Source: an uncultured Clostridia bacterium
GTDB lineage: Bacteria > Bacillota > Clostridia > Christensenellales > Aristaeellaceae
Reading direction: 5' to 3'
Assembly (NCBI GenBank): GCA_937906775.1
Contig: CALCUD010000125.1
Span: 1-64,000, forward strand
DNA: 64,000 bases
Below are positions 50,547-60,648 of this stretch, in pieces. The notes under the pieces were generated by a model. It searched no databases and was not told the origin of the DNA. It saw only the letters and a program-made list of their open reading frames with translations. A program made the position numbers and the translations under genes. How positions within the stretch are numbered: position 1 is the first letter of the stretch; each line of letters opens with the position of its first letter.

Positions 50547-53327
50547 ATGAAAAAATGTCTGAAAACCGGGCTCATCGCGCTGCTGGCGCTGACGATCTGC
50601 CTCGGATTCTGCACTGTCGCTTCGGCAGCCTGCCCGCATGAGTACGGCGACGCTGTCAAGATCGACAATCAATATCATCAGATGACCTGTAAACTCTGCG
50701 GCGCGACGCAGAAGGTGAAACACAGCGCTGTCTGTACCGCCGACACTACCTGCGAGGTGTGCGGCGCGACCGGCGTGACATGTGAAGTCCATCATAAAAA
50801 CACGGCCATGGCGCATGACACGATCTATCACTGGGGATGTACCGCCTGCAACAACACGGCGGACAAAGCGATCCACACAGTCGACGCGAACGGCGTCTGC
50901 ACCGTCTGCGGAGCGACGGGTCTCGTACAGCACGCCGTCAAGGTGACGGTCCCCCAGACTACCGTCAAGCTTGAGATCGGGAACGGCGCCAAACCGACCG
51001 CGAGCCTCGGCGCCGCCGTATCGCCGGACAACACGGCGAACAAAACGCTGAGCTACAGCAGCAGCGACAAGACCGTCGCGACCGTATCCAAAGACGGCGT
51101 TGTGACTGCCGGAGACGTCGGCACGGCCACCATCACGATCACTCCCGCCGATACGACCGCCTCCGCCATCACGGTGACGGTGACGGTGACGAAAAAAGCG
51201 GTGACCGGGATCACGATGAGCCAGACGAACGCCACGCTGGCGCCCGCGGACACGCTGCAGCTGACCGCGACCGTCACTCCCGCGGACGCTTTCAACCCCG
51301 CGGTCGAATGGACCTCCGGCAACACCGCCGTGGCGACGGTCGATGATTACGGACTCGTGACCGCGGTCGCCAACGGTACCGCGACGATCACGGCCAAAGC
51401 GCTTGACGGCAGCGGAAAAACCGCCACCTGCAAGGTGACCGTCGATGACCAGAAGGTCGAAAGCATTTCCCTGAACAAATACACCAAGACGCTGAACCTG
51501 AAGAAGGGGCAGACCGTGTCCTTCACCCTGATCCCGACTGTCTATCCTGTCGACGCGCGGAACCGTGAGGTGACCTTCGAAAGCAGCGACAAGACTCTTG
51601 CCACGGTCGACCAGAACGGCGTCGTGACGGCCAACGGCAACCTCAAGGCGGGTACGGTGACCATCCGCGTCCGGGCGAAGGACGGGAGCGGCGTCGTGGC
51701 CTCCTGCGTTGTGACCGTGAAATACAACAAGATCACCGGGATCAAGCTGAATCAGAACACCCTGAAGCTGGAGATCAGCTCCAACAGCAAGGGAAGCAAC
51801 GTGCTCGTACCCGTGATCGAGCCTGAAAAAGCCACGGATCCCTCCGTCAAATGGGAAAGCAGCGACAAGACGGTCGCCACAGTCGACGCAAACGGCGTTG
51901 TGACCGCGGTCGCCCCCGGCACCTGCACCGTGACCTGCACCGCTGCCGACAACACGGGCGTGAAAGCCACCTGCACCGTGACGGTGAGTAACAAACTGGT
52001 AACCAAGGTCAAGCTGGACCGGAAGACAGCGTCGCTGCTGATGGAGGAGGGATCCCCCGTAACGCTGCAGCTGAACGCGACCGTGACGCCCGCCGACGCG
52101 GCGAACAGGACGCTGAAATGGACCTCCAACGATCCCACCGTCGCGACCGTGAACAAGAACGGTCTCGTGACCGCACACAAGCCCGGTACCTGCAAGATCT
52201 ATGCCAGGGCTACGGACGGCAGCGGCAAGCGTTATTACTGCACCGTGACAGTGACCAACAGCCTGATCGACAGCATCACGCTGAACGCGACCTCCAAAGC
52301 CCTGACCCTGAAGAAGGGCAGGACCGTGACCTACACGCTGACCGCGAAGATCAAGCCCGCGACCGCGGCGAACGAAAAGATCTTCTGGTCCAGCAGCAAC
52401 AAGGACGTCGCCACGGTGGACGAGAACGGCAGGATCACGGCCGTCGGCGCCGGCAGATGCACGATCACCGCGGCGAACGAGGACGGATCGGTCAAGGCAA
52501 CCTGCAAGGTAACCGTCAGAAAGCGCGACGTGGCCAAGATCAAGCTGAACACGACCGGCGTGACCCTGAAGCTGATCAAGGGCAAGACCGTGACCTATCA
52601 GCTGAAGGCCGGCGTCAGCCCCACCAACGCGTATAACAGAGACGTCAAATGGTCAAGCAGCAATCCGAATGTGGCTTCGGTCAATGAAAACACCGGCAAG
52701 GTCACGGCGAAAAAGAGAGGCACCGCGACGATTACCGCGAAAGCACTCGACGGCAGCAATAAGTCCGCCTCCTGCATGGTCAAGGTCGTCAACACCAAGA
52801 TCACCAGCATCAAGGCTTCTCCAGCCTCCAAGTCCCTGACTCTGAAAGAGGGAGAGAAGATCACCCAGAAAATCAGCCTGACCTATAAGCCTGCGAACGC
52901 CACAGAGCCCAGCTTCAAATGGAGCAGCAGCAAACCCGACGTCGCGACGGTCGACAAGAACGGTCTCGTGACCGCTGTCAAGGCCGGTACGACGACCATC
53001 ACCGCGAAGGCGAAGGACGGCAGCGGAAAGAAAGCCACCATCAAGATCACCGTGATCTGCAAAAAGGTCACGTCCATCAAGCTGAGCGAAACCTCCAGGA
53101 CCTTTGTCCTGAGCGAGGGCGGTCCGACCAGCTTTACCCTGAACGCGACCGTATCGCCCTCCGACGCTTCCTACCGGAAGATCACCTGGGAGAGCAGCGA
53201 TACAAACGTCGCGAAGGTGAGTCAGGACGGCGAGGTGACGGTGCTCAAATTCGGCACCTGCAAAATCATCGCCCGCGCGACGGACGGCAGCGGCGTCTAC
53301 GCCGTATGCAACCTGACCGTCAAATAA
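50547..53327 (+). CDS. Secreted CxxC-rich and nine-repeat Big_2 Ig-like protein
   Basis: 926 residues. Signal peptide MKKCLKTGLIALLALTICLG, probable cut after ASA. Residues ~29-130 hold several CxxC pairs (CKLCG, CEVCG, CTACN, CTVCG) like the treble-clef/zinc-ribbon-type motifs in the first gene of the window. Residues ~131-926 are nine Big_2 domains of ~85-92 residues, each with the SSDKTVATV and DGSGKxATCxVTV signatures. No anchor motif. Likely an extended cell-surface or secreted stalk protein; strong promoter and own terminator suggest abundance. Function inferred only from domains. Confidence 0.92.
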   Translation: MKKCLKTGLIALLALTICLGFCTVASAACPHEYGDAVKIDNQYHQMTCKLCGATQKVKHSAVCTADTTCEVCGATGVTCEVHHKNTAMAHDTIYHWGCTACNNTADKAIHTVDANGVCTVCGATGLVQHAVKVTVPQTTVKLEIGNGAKPTASLGAAVSPDNTANKTLSYSSSDKTVATVSKDGVVTAGDVGTATITITPADTTASAITVTVTVTKKAVTGITMSQTNATLAPADTLQLTATVTPADAFNPAVEWTSGNTAVATVDDYGLVTAVANGTATITAKALDGSGKTATCKVTVDDQKVESISLNKYTKTLNLKKGQTVSFTLIPTVYPVDARNREVTFESSDKTLATVDQNGVVTANGNLKAGTVTIRVRAKDGSGVVASCVVTVKYNKITGIKLNQNTLKLEISSNSKGSNVLVPVIEPEKATDPSVKWESSDKTVATVDANGVVTAVAPGTCTVTCTAADNTGVKATCTVTVSNKLVTKVKLDRKTASLLMEEGSPVTLQLNATVTPADAANRTLKWTSNDPTVATVNKNGLVTAHKPGTCKIYARATDGSGKRYYCTVTVTNSLIDSITLNATSKALTLKKGRTVTYTLTAKIKPATAANEKIFWSSSNKDVATVDENGRITAVGAGRCTITAANEDGSVKATCKVTVRKRDVAKIKLNTTGVTLKLIKGKTVTYQLKAGVSPTNAYNRDVKWSSSNPNVASVNENTGKVTAKKRGTATITAKALDGSNKSASCMVKVVNTKITSIKASPASKSLTLKEGEKITQKISLTYKPANATEPSFKWSSSKPDVATVDKNGLVTAVKAGTTTITAKAKDGSGKKATIKITVICKKVTSIKLSETSRTFVLSEGGPTSFTLNATVSPSDASYRKITWESSDTNVAKVSQDGEVTVLKFGTCKIIARATDGSGVYAVCNLTVK
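50940..53327 (+). repeat. Nine tandem Big_2-encoding repeats
   Basis: Units of roughly 255-275 bases repeat nine times, each ending with a DGSG...C.VTV block. Units are diverged, with no identical neighbours, so recent slippage is not evident. Confidence 0.85.
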
Positions 53328-53347
53328 TCCCCGATCCGACCCTTTCC

Positions 53348-53386
53348 GGAACCCCGCGCGTAAAAGCGCGGGGTTCCTTGCGTTTT
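53348..53386 (+). terminator. Terminator after the Big_2 protein gene
   Basis: A 12-bp perfect stem GGAACCCCGCGC / GCGCGGGGTTCC with a 6-base loop, then TTGCGTTTT. Its tail overlaps the next promoter. Confidence 0.8.
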
Positions 53387-53406
53387 GGCCGGAAAAGAGG
53401 TACAAT
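53378..53406 (+). promoter_or_regulatory. Promoter of the second glycopolymer operon
   Basis: TTGCGT at 53378-53383, 17-bp spacer, TACAAT at 53401-53406, 26 bases before ATG 53432. It probably drives the closely spaced genes up to 62293. Confidence 0.65.
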
Positions 53407-53431
53407 AAGGTTTTGAAAGGGCGGGAAGCGG

Positions 53432-54541
53432 ATGGAAGAAAAGACACGGACGGAACCCACCGTGAGCATTGTGATGCCTCTGTACAACGGCGATTCGCTG
53501 CTGGAGGAGACGCTGGGCTATCTGAAAGCACAGACCAGGTCCGATTTTGAGGCGCTGATCGTCGACGACGGGAGTACCGACGGCGGACCTGACACCGTAC
53601 GGCGGATCGCCCGGGAGGATCCCCGCTTCCTCCTGATCACCCAGCAGAACCGTTTTGCCGGCGCGGCCCGGAACAACGGGCTGAGCCGGGCAAGGGGCGA
53701 ATATGTGCTGTTTCTCGATTCGGACGACCTGTTTGAGCCGGAACTGATCGAGACCGCCGTCGCCCGCGCGGAGGAGACGGGCGCCGACGTCGTGACCTTC
53801 AACGCCGATTTTTTCAACTGCCGGACGGGCGAGATCAGCGAACGGAAGCGGTACCTCCAGAGCCGCTACATGCCGGAAGGCGTTTTCAGCGCGAAAGACG
53901 CGAAGGACGCGGTGTTCAACTGCCTCGTCCCCTGGACGCAGCTCTGGCGCCGGGCTTATCTGGAAAAGATCGGCATCCGCTATCAGGAGATCTTCGCCAA
54001 CAACGACCTTTATTTCAACGCCATGGGCATGGCGCTGGCCGACCGGATCGCGACGGTCGACCGGGTGCTGCTCCATTACCGCGTGGGCCAGCTGGACAAC
54101 ATCCAGAGCAAAACGGACCGCGACCCGCTGAGCGCCGTCAAGGCGATCGACGGCATCCGCGAGGGGCTGAAGGAACACGGTCTGCTGGACGCGTTTCACG
54201 ACTCCCTGTATTTCCGGAGCGTGATGAGCCTGACCGGGAGCCTGACCGCGAAGCGGACCTGGACCGGTTTTTCCACCCTGTACAATTACCTTCACGAGCA
54301 TATGCGGGAAACGCTGGGGGAGGAGCCGGCGCCGAAGGGCCTTTTCGCCGAGCCGGACAGTGATTATCCCGTGATGCGGAAGATCAGCGAGCGCGTGATG
54401 ACGCTGACGCTGGAAGAATTCATCCTGCTCTGGTGCCCCATTTGCGGCCCGGGAAAAATGCAGCGCGTCCGGATGGCGCCTGTGGCGCTGATCCGGCTGA
54501 TCGGCCGGCTTTTCCGGGGAGAACTGTTCCGCGTCCTGTGA
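53432..54541 (+). CDS. Glycosyltransferase family 2
   Basis: 369 residues. GT-A fold with VSIVMPLYNG, LIVDDGSTDG, the AARNNGLSRARGEYVLFLDS segment and DSDD (DxD metal site, ~93), and an acceptor region WTQLWRRAYLEKIGIRY. It transfers a sugar from a nucleotide donor in the cytoplasm. First gene of an operon containing TagF/TagG/TagH-like genes, so it may build the linkage unit or decorate that polymer. Confidence 0.9.
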   Translation: MEEKTRTEPTVSIVMPLYNGDSLLEETLGYLKAQTRSDFEALIVDDGSTDGGPDTVRRIAREDPRFLLITQQNRFAGAARNNGLSRARGEYVLFLDSDDLFEPELIETAVARAEETGADVVTFNADFFNCRTGEISERKRYLQSRYMPEGVFSAKDAKDAVFNCLVPWTQLWRRAYLEKIGIRYQEIFANNDLYFNAMGMALADRIATVDRVLLHYRVGQLDNIQSKTDRDPLSAVKAIDGIREGLKEHGLLDAFHDSLYFRSVMSLTGSLTAKRTWTGFSTLYNYLHEHMRETLGEEPAPKGLFAEPDSDYPVMRKISERVMTLTLEEFILLWCPICGPGKMQRVRMAPVALIRLIGRLFRGELFRVL

Positions 54542-54566
54542 ATAAACCAGATTTGAGGTACACCGC

Positions 54567-56027
54567 ATGAGTCTGATTTCGATCCTTTATCCTGCCTTCC
54601 TGTTCGCGGCGGTCCTGCTTTATTACGCGCTGCCGCAAAAAATCAGAACGGGCTGGGTCCTCGCGGTCAGCCTGGCGTTTTACGCCATGCAGGGCGGACG
54701 GAGCGTGGTTGTCCTTCCTGCGATGATCCTGGCAGGATGGCTCGGCGGCCTGTGGCTGAACGGCGAAGGAAAGCGCAAGGCGCGGCTGGTGCTTTGCGTG
54801 ATTGCCGTGCTGACGCCGCTGCTGCTGGTCAAATACGCGGACTTTTTTGTTCAATCCGGAGCGCGCGTTCTTTCCCGCTTCGGCGCGGAGATCAGGACGC
54901 CGAAGATCAGCCTGACCGCCCCGCTCGGCATTTCCTTCTTCACCTTTCAGACCGTCGGATATCTGATCGACGTATACCGCAAGCGCGGCGCGGAAAAGAA
55001 TCTGATCCGCTACGCCGCTTTCGTCTCGTTTTTCCCGGTTCTGACAGCAGGCCCGATCGAGCGGAAGGATACGCTGCTGCCCCAGATGCAGGAGGAACAC
55101 CGCTTTGATCCCCAGGGCGTCAAAAAAGGACTGCTGACGATGCTTTTCGGCTACTTCCTGAAGCTCGTGATCAGCGATCGGCTCGGAGTCACGGTTAACA
55201 GGATCTTCGGCGCGTGGGAGACAGCATACAGTCCGGCGCTGATCATCGGCGCGGTCTTCTTTGCTCTGCAGCTTTACTGCGATTTCGCCGGCTGCAGCCT
55301 GCTGGCGCTCGGCGCCGCGGAGACGATGGGCTTCCGGCTGATCCGGAACTTTGAGACGCCGTATTTCTCCCTTTCGGTGGCGGAATTCTGGCGCAGATGG
55401 CACATCAGCCTGAGCACCTGGTTCCGGGATTACCTGTACATTCCGCTGGGCGGAAACCGGAAGGGCCGGGGACGGAAATATCTGAACCTGATGATCGTTT
55501 TCCTGGTCAGCGGCCTGTGGCACGGCGCGGGACTCTCCTTCATCGTCTGGGGCGGGCTGAACGGCGCATATCAGGTCATCGGCGACCTGCTGAAGCCCCT
55601 GCGGAAACGCGTCGCCGGCCGGCTCGGGATCAACCCGGACGCGAAAGTGAACCGCCTGATCCGCGGATTGTTCACCTTCGCGCTGATCGACATCAGCTGG
55701 GTCTTTTTCCGGGCGCCTTCCTTCCGCTCCGCGGTCGGATATCTCCTCGGCATGCTGACCCGGTGGGACCTTTCCTGCTGCTTCAGCGGGATGAGAAGCC
55801 AGCTCGGAATGAGCAAGCGCGTCTGCCTCGTGCTGGCGGTCAGCCTGGTGATCCTGCTGATTACCTCCATTTTCCGCTACAGGAAGACCGACCTGCGGGA
55901 GAAGATCCTGGGTATGCCCATCGCAGTCCGCTGGGCGCTGATCATGGCGGGGATCTTCTTCGTTCTGATCTTTGGCATGTGGGGAACGTCCTATGACGCC
56001 GCGTCCTTTATCTACGCGGGATTCTGA
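54567..56027 (+). CDS. MBOAT O-acyltransferase (AlgI/DltB-like)
   Basis: 486 residues with about 10-12 membrane helices. MBOAT signatures: PLGISFFTFQTVGYLIDVYR, WRRWHISLSTWFRDYLYIPL and the catalytic His319 in SGLWHGAGLSFIVWG. It moves an acyl (usually acetyl) group across the membrane for esterification of an extracellular polymer. The SGNH protein encoded 17 bases downstream is its expected partner, as in AlgI/AlgJ/AlgX and DltB/DltD systems. Confidence 0.92.
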   Translation: MSLISILYPAFLFAAVLLYYALPQKIRTGWVLAVSLAFYAMQGGRSVVVLPAMILAGWLGGLWLNGEGKRKARLVLCVIAVLTPLLLVKYADFFVQSGARVLSRFGAEIRTPKISLTAPLGISFFTFQTVGYLIDVYRKRGAEKNLIRYAAFVSFFPVLTAGPIERKDTLLPQMQEEHRFDPQGVKKGLLTMLFGYFLKLVISDRLGVTVNRIFGAWETAYSPALIIGAVFFALQLYCDFAGCSLLALGAAETMGFRLIRNFETPYFSLSVAEFWRRWHISLSTWFRDYLYIPLGGNRKGRGRKYLNLMIVFLVSGLWHGAGLSFIVWGGLNGAYQVIGDLLKPLRKRVAGRLGINPDAKVNRLIRGLFTFALIDISWVFFRAPSFRSAVGYLLGMLTRWDLSCCFSGMRSQLGMSKRVCLVLAVSLVILLITSIFRYRKTDLREKILGMPIAVRWALIMAGIFFVLIFGMWGTSYDAASFIYAGF

Positions 56028-56044
56028 GAAAGGAGAAGCGCTGA

Positions 56045-57133
56045 ATGAAAACGGATGAATCCGCTTCCAGGGTGAAACGGCTGCCGGGCGTGCTCCGGGT
56101 GCTGCTGTTTCTGGCGATTTTCGCGGTGCTTTTCTTCTTTGTCAACAAGGTCCTGTTTCTGAAAAGCTACTCCCAGTATTATCTCGCTTCCGCGAACGAG
56201 GAACCCGGCACCGTCGACATGGCGACGATCGGATCGAGCCACGTTTACCACGCCCTGTACAGCATGCAGCTTTTCCGGGATTACGGAATTGCCTCCGTGA
56301 ATCAGGGCATCAGCGGACAGAAGCTGGATCTGACAACGGTGACCGCGGAGGAAGTGATCCGGCGCCATCACCCGAAAATGCTTGTGATGGATGTTTATCA
56401 GGCCGCGAGAAAAACCAAGTCAACAACCGGCACGGCCCACAAAACGTTTGACAATATGCTGGATCTTCCCCTCAAGTTCCGGACCGTGACGCGGATCTAT
56501 TCCCCCAAACACTGGGAGGAATACCTGTTACCCTTCAGCCTTTATCACAACCGCTGGGAGGAAATCAACGGCGATGACTTCAAACCTGTGGACCTGCTGT
56601 GCAAAGGCAGCCTGGAGGAAGTCACTCACGCGTTCCGCGGCAAAAAAAGCAAGCTGCTCAGCGAATTCAGACTGATCGACCGGACTGAAAAGGGCGAGAT
56701 CGCCCCGGACGCCCTTGCCTATCTGGAACAGATCCGGGATCTGTGCAGAGAAAACAATGTGGAGCTTTTGTTCGTTGTGCTTCCCTACATTGCCCCGGAG
56801 GAGGATCAGCTGGTCTTCAACCGGATCGAGGACTGGTGCGGGGAAAACAGGATCGGCTATGTGAATTATCTGTACCTGATGGACGAGATCGGATTCGACC
56901 TGGAAACCGGCATGCGCGATCAGGGGCATATCAACTATTTCGGCGGCAGAGTCATGACAGACGTGTTGGGGAAATACCTGACAGAGAACTATGACCTTCC
57001 GGACCGCCGGGGAGACCCGAAGTACGCCTCCTGGGAAGACAGGATCCCCGCGTACAACGCGTATCTGAAAGAGGCATTTGAAAAAATCGGGGAAACTTAT
57101 TCCAACGGTGAAACCGCAGAATCAAAGGAGTAA
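56045..57133 (+). CDS. SGNH/AlgX-J-like acyl-transfer partner protein
   Basis: 362 residues; GAAAGGAGAAG upstream. One N-terminal membrane helix (~residues 18-38), then an extracytoplasmic SGNH domain with the serine motif TIGSSHVYHA (Ser65 the likely nucleophile), NQGISGQ and a C-terminal DQGHINYFGG supplying Asp and His. Works with the MBOAT protein to put the acyl group on the exported polymer. Confidence 0.85.
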   Translation: MKTDESASRVKRLPGVLRVLLFLAIFAVLFFFVNKVLFLKSYSQYYLASANEEPGTVDMATIGSSHVYHALYSMQLFRDYGIASVNQGISGQKLDLTTVTAEEVIRRHHPKMLVMDVYQAARKTKSTTGTAHKTFDNMLDLPLKFRTVTRIYSPKHWEEYLLPFSLYHNRWEEINGDDFKPVDLLCKGSLEEVTHAFRGKKSKLLSEFRLIDRTEKGEIAPDALAYLEQIRDLCRENNVELLFVVLPYIAPEEDQLVFNRIEDWCGENRIGYVNYLYLMDEIGFDLETGMRDQGHINYFGGRVMTDVLGKYLTENYDLPDRRGDPKYASWEDRIPAYNAYLKEAFEKIGETYSNGETAESKE

Positions 57134-57139
57134 TGAAAA

Positions 57140-59782
57140 ATGGGAAACGGAAAGCTGACGCTGGTGATCCGGACAACGGGAGAAGCGGCGGATAAAATCC
57201 GGATACCGGAGCAGACCGGGTGTCCCGATCCGGCAGACGCGATTCAGACGGTCTTTTGCGCGATGGATGAGGAAGCTCGCGAACGGCTGAAAGAAAAACA
57301 GGGTTCGGGCGCGACGGTGCTGGACTGTGCCGGGCTGACCCCGGAGGAAGCTGCCAACCGGGCGCTGGAGGAAGCGACCGGCGAATGGATCCTGTTTTCA
57401 AAACCGGAGGAACAGATTTCCGACAATCTGGTGAAGACCGTCCGGACGTGGACGGAGAAAATGCCCGGCGCTTACCCGGTGATCCTGCTTCCGACGATCC
57501 GGGACGCCAGCGGTATCCATGCCCGGATGAATACCCGCCGGGGATTCCGTAAATCCGGGATCTATGACCTCAATCAGATCGGGAATATCAGCATCCCGGT
57601 TTCCCTGACCGGCGCGCTGTACCGGACGGAAACGATCCGGGAAAAAGGCGTCCGCTTTGTCGCAAATATCAACAGCCGGTGCGCGAACGGCCGGTTCATG
57701 GCGGACATTCTGATCCCGGACGCCACCGTCCTGTATCTGGAGGAGTCGGAATACCATATCCCTTACGATCCGACGAGAAGGATCCGGAGGCAGGAAGCGG
57801 TCAAGCATGAATCGGGAGAATCACTCCGGGCGGCCATTGAAGGACCGCTGGAAGCGGGCGGCGATTTCGCGCAGCAGTACGCGATGACGATGATGAGCCC
57901 GCATCTGCGCCGTTACGCGACCTGGACCGATATCCTGCCCGAGCCGGAGCACCTGGCGGATATCCGCGCGGCGGTGGATTCCGCGCTGGTAAAAATCAGC
58001 CATGAAGCCATTCTGAACACCAAGGGAATGGAGCTGACGCAGCGCGCCTTCCTGCAGCGTGAAAAAATGCGCCTGCAGCCCGGGGAAACGCCGGCGTCGA
58101 TCCTGTCCTCCGAACCGGACGGCGACAGCCGGCTGACGTTGGAATATACGCGCGGCTTTGACGGAAATATCTATCTGATCTGCCAGCGGCTTCTGGACGC
58201 GGAACGCTTCGAAAACGTGCATCCCTACATGACCGTGAACGGGGAGAAGCAATCCGTCCTGGAGGACGCGAAACCCCTGACCTTCAGCATGCTGGGCGAA
58301 ACCGTATCCGGCAAGCTCGGCTTCAACGCCGTGATCCGCCCGCCGAAGGGCGCGAAGAAGCTGACCGTCACCCTCGGCTACGAAGAAGACGGAAAGGACG
58401 AGCCCGTCCGGGAGATCACCTGCGCGTACACCTCGGCGCTGCAGCCGGTCCGCTTCCAGTACGCGGCGTTCGGAGACTGGCTGCTCCGCTACCGGAACGG
58501 TGTGATCACCGGAAGAAGGAACACCGCGGCGCGCCGCTCCGCCTGGGAAGCGCGGTACCTGCTGATGATGCTCTGGTGGGCCCGGAATCCCGACGGACGG
58601 CAGGCCCTGAAATACCGGATCCATCATCTGAAAACCCGGAAGGAACGGGCAGCGCGCCCGATCTGGCTGATTAACGACCGGATCGGCAAGGCGGACGATA
58701 ACGGCGAAGCGCTGTTCCACTATCTGCTCGAAAACCGGAAGGATCAGGTCCGGCCCATCTACGTGCTGGACAGTAAAAGCCCGGATTTTGAACGGCTGAA
58801 GGCCATCGGCGAAGTGATTGATCCCGCGACGCCGGAATTCCGGCAGATCTGCCTGGACGCCGAAGTAACGGCGGCCTCCCACGAAATTCACGAGATCATG
58901 AATCCTTTCGGCGAGAATACCGGACTCATCGCGGATATTCTGAACACCCGCACCGTCGCCTTTATCCGGCACGGCATCAGCAAGGACGACATGTCCGGAT
59001 ATTACAACCGCCACAGCGGGAAATTCAGCATGATCACCGCCGCCTCCCGCGGGGAAGCGGCCTCCCTGTCCGAGCCGAACTACGGTCTGCTGCCGGAGCA
59101 GATCCATCTGATCGGCCTGGCCCGGTTCGACCTGCTTTACAACGCGCCGAAGAAAAAGATCGTGATCATGCCGACCTGGCGGAAGTATCTGGTTTCCAAG
59201 GGCGTCGAGGGCCGCAGCAGGCGCCTCGTGACCGGGGATACCGAGAACAGCATCTATTTCCGGACCTATACCGCTCTGCTGAATGACAAACGGCTGTTCG
59301 ACACCGCGGAAAAACTGGGATATCAGATCATCTTTGTACAGCATCCCGCCATGAGAGCCGCGAATATCCGGCCGTTTGACGCGGATCCGCGCCTGGAGAC
59401 CATCGAGCAGGCGGAGTGTTACCGGGATCTTTTCGCCGAGGCGGATCTGATGGTGACGGATTTCAGCTCCGTCGCCTTCGACTTCGCCTATCTGTACAAG
59501 CCGATGATCTACTTCCAGCCGGACGCGGACGAGTTCTTCGGAATCCACTACAAGCCGGGATACTTTGAGTATCACCGGGACGGCCTGGGAGACGTGATCG
59601 AAGATCCGGCGGAACTGGCTGCGGAGCTGATCCGCTATATGGAGAACGGGTGCCAGCTGAAGGAGAAATACCGGGAGAAGATCGACGCCTTCTATCCCTT
59701 CCGGGATCAGAAGAACCGGGAACGGTTGGCGGACGCCATCAGCGAGTATTCCCGCAGGGCCCGTGCGGGAGCGAAGGAATAA
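57140..59782 (+). CDS. TagF/TagB-like polyol-phosphate polymerase with extended N-terminus
   Basis: 880 residues. The C-terminal ~380 residues form a CDP-glycerol glycerophosphotransferase domain: NTRTVAFIRHGISKDDM, IVIMPTWRKYL, IIFVQHPAMR and TDFSSVAFDFAYLYKPMIYF (~772). The N-terminal part resembles a degenerate GT2 domain (EEAANRALEEATGEWILFSK, where the metal-binding DxD is missing) plus a beta-rich middle region (~330-450). It probably polymerises glycerol- or ribitol-phosphate on a lipid-linked primer, making a teichoic-acid-like polymer. The CDP-donor synthetase (TagD) is not next to it, although an IspD/TarI-like enzyme lies at 25248. Confidence 0.87.
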   Translation: MGNGKLTLVIRTTGEAADKIRIPEQTGCPDPADAIQTVFCAMDEEARERLKEKQGSGATVLDCAGLTPEEAANRALEEATGEWILFSKPEEQISDNLVKTVRTWTEKMPGAYPVILLPTIRDASGIHARMNTRRGFRKSGIYDLNQIGNISIPVSLTGALYRTETIREKGVRFVANINSRCANGRFMADILIPDATVLYLEESEYHIPYDPTRRIRRQEAVKHESGESLRAAIEGPLEAGGDFAQQYAMTMMSPHLRRYATWTDILPEPEHLADIRAAVDSALVKISHEAILNTKGMELTQRAFLQREKMRLQPGETPASILSSEPDGDSRLTLEYTRGFDGNIYLICQRLLDAERFENVHPYMTVNGEKQSVLEDAKPLTFSMLGETVSGKLGFNAVIRPPKGAKKLTVTLGYEEDGKDEPVREITCAYTSALQPVRFQYAAFGDWLLRYRNGVITGRRNTAARRSAWEARYLLMMLWWARNPDGRQALKYRIHHLKTRKERAARPIWLINDRIGKADDNGEALFHYLLENRKDQVRPIYVLDSKSPDFERLKAIGEVIDPATPEFRQICLDAEVTAASHEIHEIMNPFGENTGLIADILNTRTVAFIRHGISKDDMSGYYNRHSGKFSMITAASRGEAASLSEPNYGLLPEQIHLIGLARFDLLYNAPKKKIVIMPTWRKYLVSKGVEGRSRRLVTGDTENSIYFRTYTALLNDKRLFDTAEKLGYQIIFVQHPAMRAANIRPFDADPRLETIEQAECYRDLFAEADLMVTDFSSVAFDFAYLYKPMIYFQPDADEFFGIHYKPGYFEYHRDGLGDVIEDPAELAAELIRYMENGCQLKEKYREKIDAFYPFRDQKNRERLADAISEYSRRARAGAKE

Positions 59783-59829
59783 GAAAATACGCGCCGAAGC
59801 AGACTTAACGGCGGGAAGGACAGCGATTC

Positions 59830-60633
59830 ATGCGGGAAGTATCCATCGTATTGAAAGAAGCGGGGAAGAATCTGAGCCGGATCTGGCGACTGGCCCGATA
59901 TGAGAAAAAGGCTAAGATCAACGAGACCCGGCTGGGCCGGGTGTGGGACTTTCTGAGCCCCGCGCTCCAGATCTTCGTCTACTGGCTTGTGTTCGGGGTC
60001 GGCTTCAAAGCGAGAAGCGATCAGGACGGGTTTCCCTTCATCGTCTGGATGGTCACCGGGATGACCCCGTGGTTCTTTATGAGTTCCGTTCTGCTGAGCA
60101 GCTCGAACGCCATCTCCTCCAACAGTTCCATCATCGGGAACATGAACATCCCCCTGACGATCATTCCGGCCAAGGAGATCGCCATCCGGCTGATCGACCA
60201 TCTGTGGATGTGCGTCGCGACGCTGATCGTGCTGATCTGCTTCAGGGTGCAGCCGCACTGGTATATGTTCCAGATCCTGTATTATTTCGCCGCGATGGTG
60301 ATCTTTGTATTTGCTTTCAGCCTGCTGAGCAGCTCCCTGGGCGTGCTTTTCGCCGACTGGGGCAAGATCATGGCGCCGATCGTCCGTCTGCTGTTCTATG
60401 TCAGCTATACCATCTCCCCGCTGGACGGTCTGAAGGGGACCGCGCAGACGCTGCTGAAGCTGAATCCGCTCGCCTATATCACCATGGGATACCGCGATTC
60501 CATGCTGTTTCAGCGGGGATTCTGGGAAAAATCCTGGCAGACCCCCTATTTCTGGGCGGTCACTCTGATCATCCTGGTGATCGGCTGCCGGCTCCATGTC
60601 CGGACCAGAAGCAGCTATGCCGACTTGCTGTGA
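59830..60633 (+). CDS. Polysaccharide/teichoic acid ABC exporter permease (TagG/Wzm type)
   Basis: 267 residues; GGAAGGA upstream. ABC-2 type permease with six helices, LGRVWDFLSPALQIFVYWLV near the start and a GxxPWFFMSS segment. It exports a complete lipid-linked polymer across the membrane with the ATPase encoded next. Follows the TagF-like polymerase, as in tag operons. Confidence 0.92.
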   Translation: MREVSIVLKEAGKNLSRIWRLARYEKKAKINETRLGRVWDFLSPALQIFVYWLVFGVGFKARSDQDGFPFIVWMVTGMTPWFFMSSVLLSSSNAISSNSSIIGNMNIPLTIIPAKEIAIRLIDHLWMCVATLIVLICFRVQPHWYMFQILYYFAAMVIFVFAFSLLSSSLGVLFADWGKIMAPIVRLLFYVSYTISPLDGLKGTAQTLLKLNPLAYITMGYRDSMLFQRGFWEKSWQTPYFWAVTLIILVIGCRLHVRTRSSYADLL

Positions 60634-60648
60634 CAGGGGGACGAAAAG

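Noticed and set aside
50940..53327. Periodic repeats considered as non-coding satellite or CRISPR
   Set aside because: They are diverged Big_2 domains inside one intact coding frame.
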